A stretch of DNA of 5,072 bases from Actinomycetota bacterium. GTDB lineage: Bacteria > Actinomycetota > Actinomycetes > Nanopelagicales > Nanopelagicaceae. The notes beneath the pieces were generated by a model. It worked only from the letters and a program-made list of their open reading frames with translations. It did not search any database and was not told the origin of the DNA. The stretch spans positions 1-5,072 of the forward strand of contig CANNDP010000066.1 of assembly GCA_947503395.1 (NCBI GenBank). The letters are read 5' to 3'. This document shows, piece after piece, positions 4,795 to 5,072 of the stretch; the first letter of the stretch is position 1; the number at the start of each line of letters is the position of its first letter. The translations under genes were made by a program, and so were the position numbers.

Positions 4795-5072
4795 ATGTTT
4801 ACTTGGGGCGTCTCAACATCTTCATATCAAATCGAGGGAGCAGCAAATCAAGGCGGTCGTGGGCCATCTATTTGGGATACATTTTCAAAAATTCCAGGAG
4901 CAGTTGCCAATGGTGATAACGGCGATGTTGCCTGTGATCACTACCATCGCTTTAACGAAGATCTAGATTTGATGAAGTGGTTAGGCGTTGGGGCCTATCA
5001 CTTCTCAATTGCCTGGCCCAGGGTAATTCCCTCTGGTTATGGAGCGCTAAATAAAGAGGGAATGGATTTTTA
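4795..5072 (+). CDS. Glycoside hydrolase family 1 beta-glucosidase (partial, N-terminal 92 codons)
   Basis: N-terminal part of a GH1 enzyme, a retaining beta-glucosidase or related beta-glycosidase of about 440-480 residues that hydrolyses cellobiose and other beta-glucosides. Visible family signatures: FTWGVSTSSYQIEGA (2-16) with the sugar-contacting Q12; GRGPSIWDTF (21-30); GDVACDHYHRFNEDLDLM (43-60); and FSIAWPRVIPSG (70-81). The catalytic glutamates (NEP and ENG motifs) lie beyond the window. Position 69 is His where the family usually has Arg (YRFSI). No signal peptide, so it is likely cytoplasmic. ATG 4795 is preceded by GGGG at a spacing of four bases; an in-frame GTG at 4771 would add eight residues and cannot be excluded, since GH1 proteins often carry a few residues before this motif. 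Divergent from the SDR gene. Confidence 0.95.
   Translation, partial: MFTWGVSTSSYQIEGAANQGGRGPSIWDTFSKIPGAVANGDNGDVACDHYHRFNEDLDLMKWLGVGAYHFSIAWPRVIPSGYGALNKEGMDF

Overview
The window looks like a compact bacterial chromosome segment, most likely from a low-GC, streamlined planktonic actinobacterium of the freshwater Nanopelagicales (acI) type. This is an inference. It rests on the AT-leaning codon use, the very tight gene packing, several start sites without Shine-Dalgarno sequences, and a small secreted Cys-Cys-Trp module on the solute-binding protein of a kind I associate with such actinobacteria. No rRNA, tRNA, CRISPR array, insertion sequence or phage gene is visible.

Left part (1-2292, minus strand): a three-gene operon for a tripartite tricarboxylate transporter (TTT family), transcribed tctC (secreted binding protein), tctB (small membrane subunit), tctA (large permease, cut by the left edge). 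Spacings are 16 nt and 0 nt. A 130-bp divergent intergenic region (2293-2422) separates tctC from nagA. It holds a strong tctC ribosome binding site, a hairpin-forming inverted repeat and a repeated 9-mer spanning a possible tctC promoter.

Middle (2423-3514, plus strand): nagA, N-acetylglucosamine-6-phosphate deacetylase, apparently complete and with all key catalytic residues. Its last 12 bp overlap the 3' end of the opposing acetyltransferase gene.

Right part: a minus-strand pair, an SDR oxidoreductase (3970-4722) followed by an SSAT-like GNAT acetyltransferase (3503-3973). They are coupled by a 4-nt TTGA overlap with a TTG start. Divergent from them, the 5' end of a GH1 beta-glucosidase starts at 4795 and runs off the right edge.

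Taken together the genes suggest a heterotroph scavenging dissolved organic matter: carboxylates or similar small molecules through TTT, amino sugars through NagA, and beta-glucosides through GH1. I see no clearly new multi-gene system. The observations most worth a second look are the N-terminal module on TctC, the repeat cluster around the tctC promoter, and a His in place of a normally conserved Arg in the GH1 protein.
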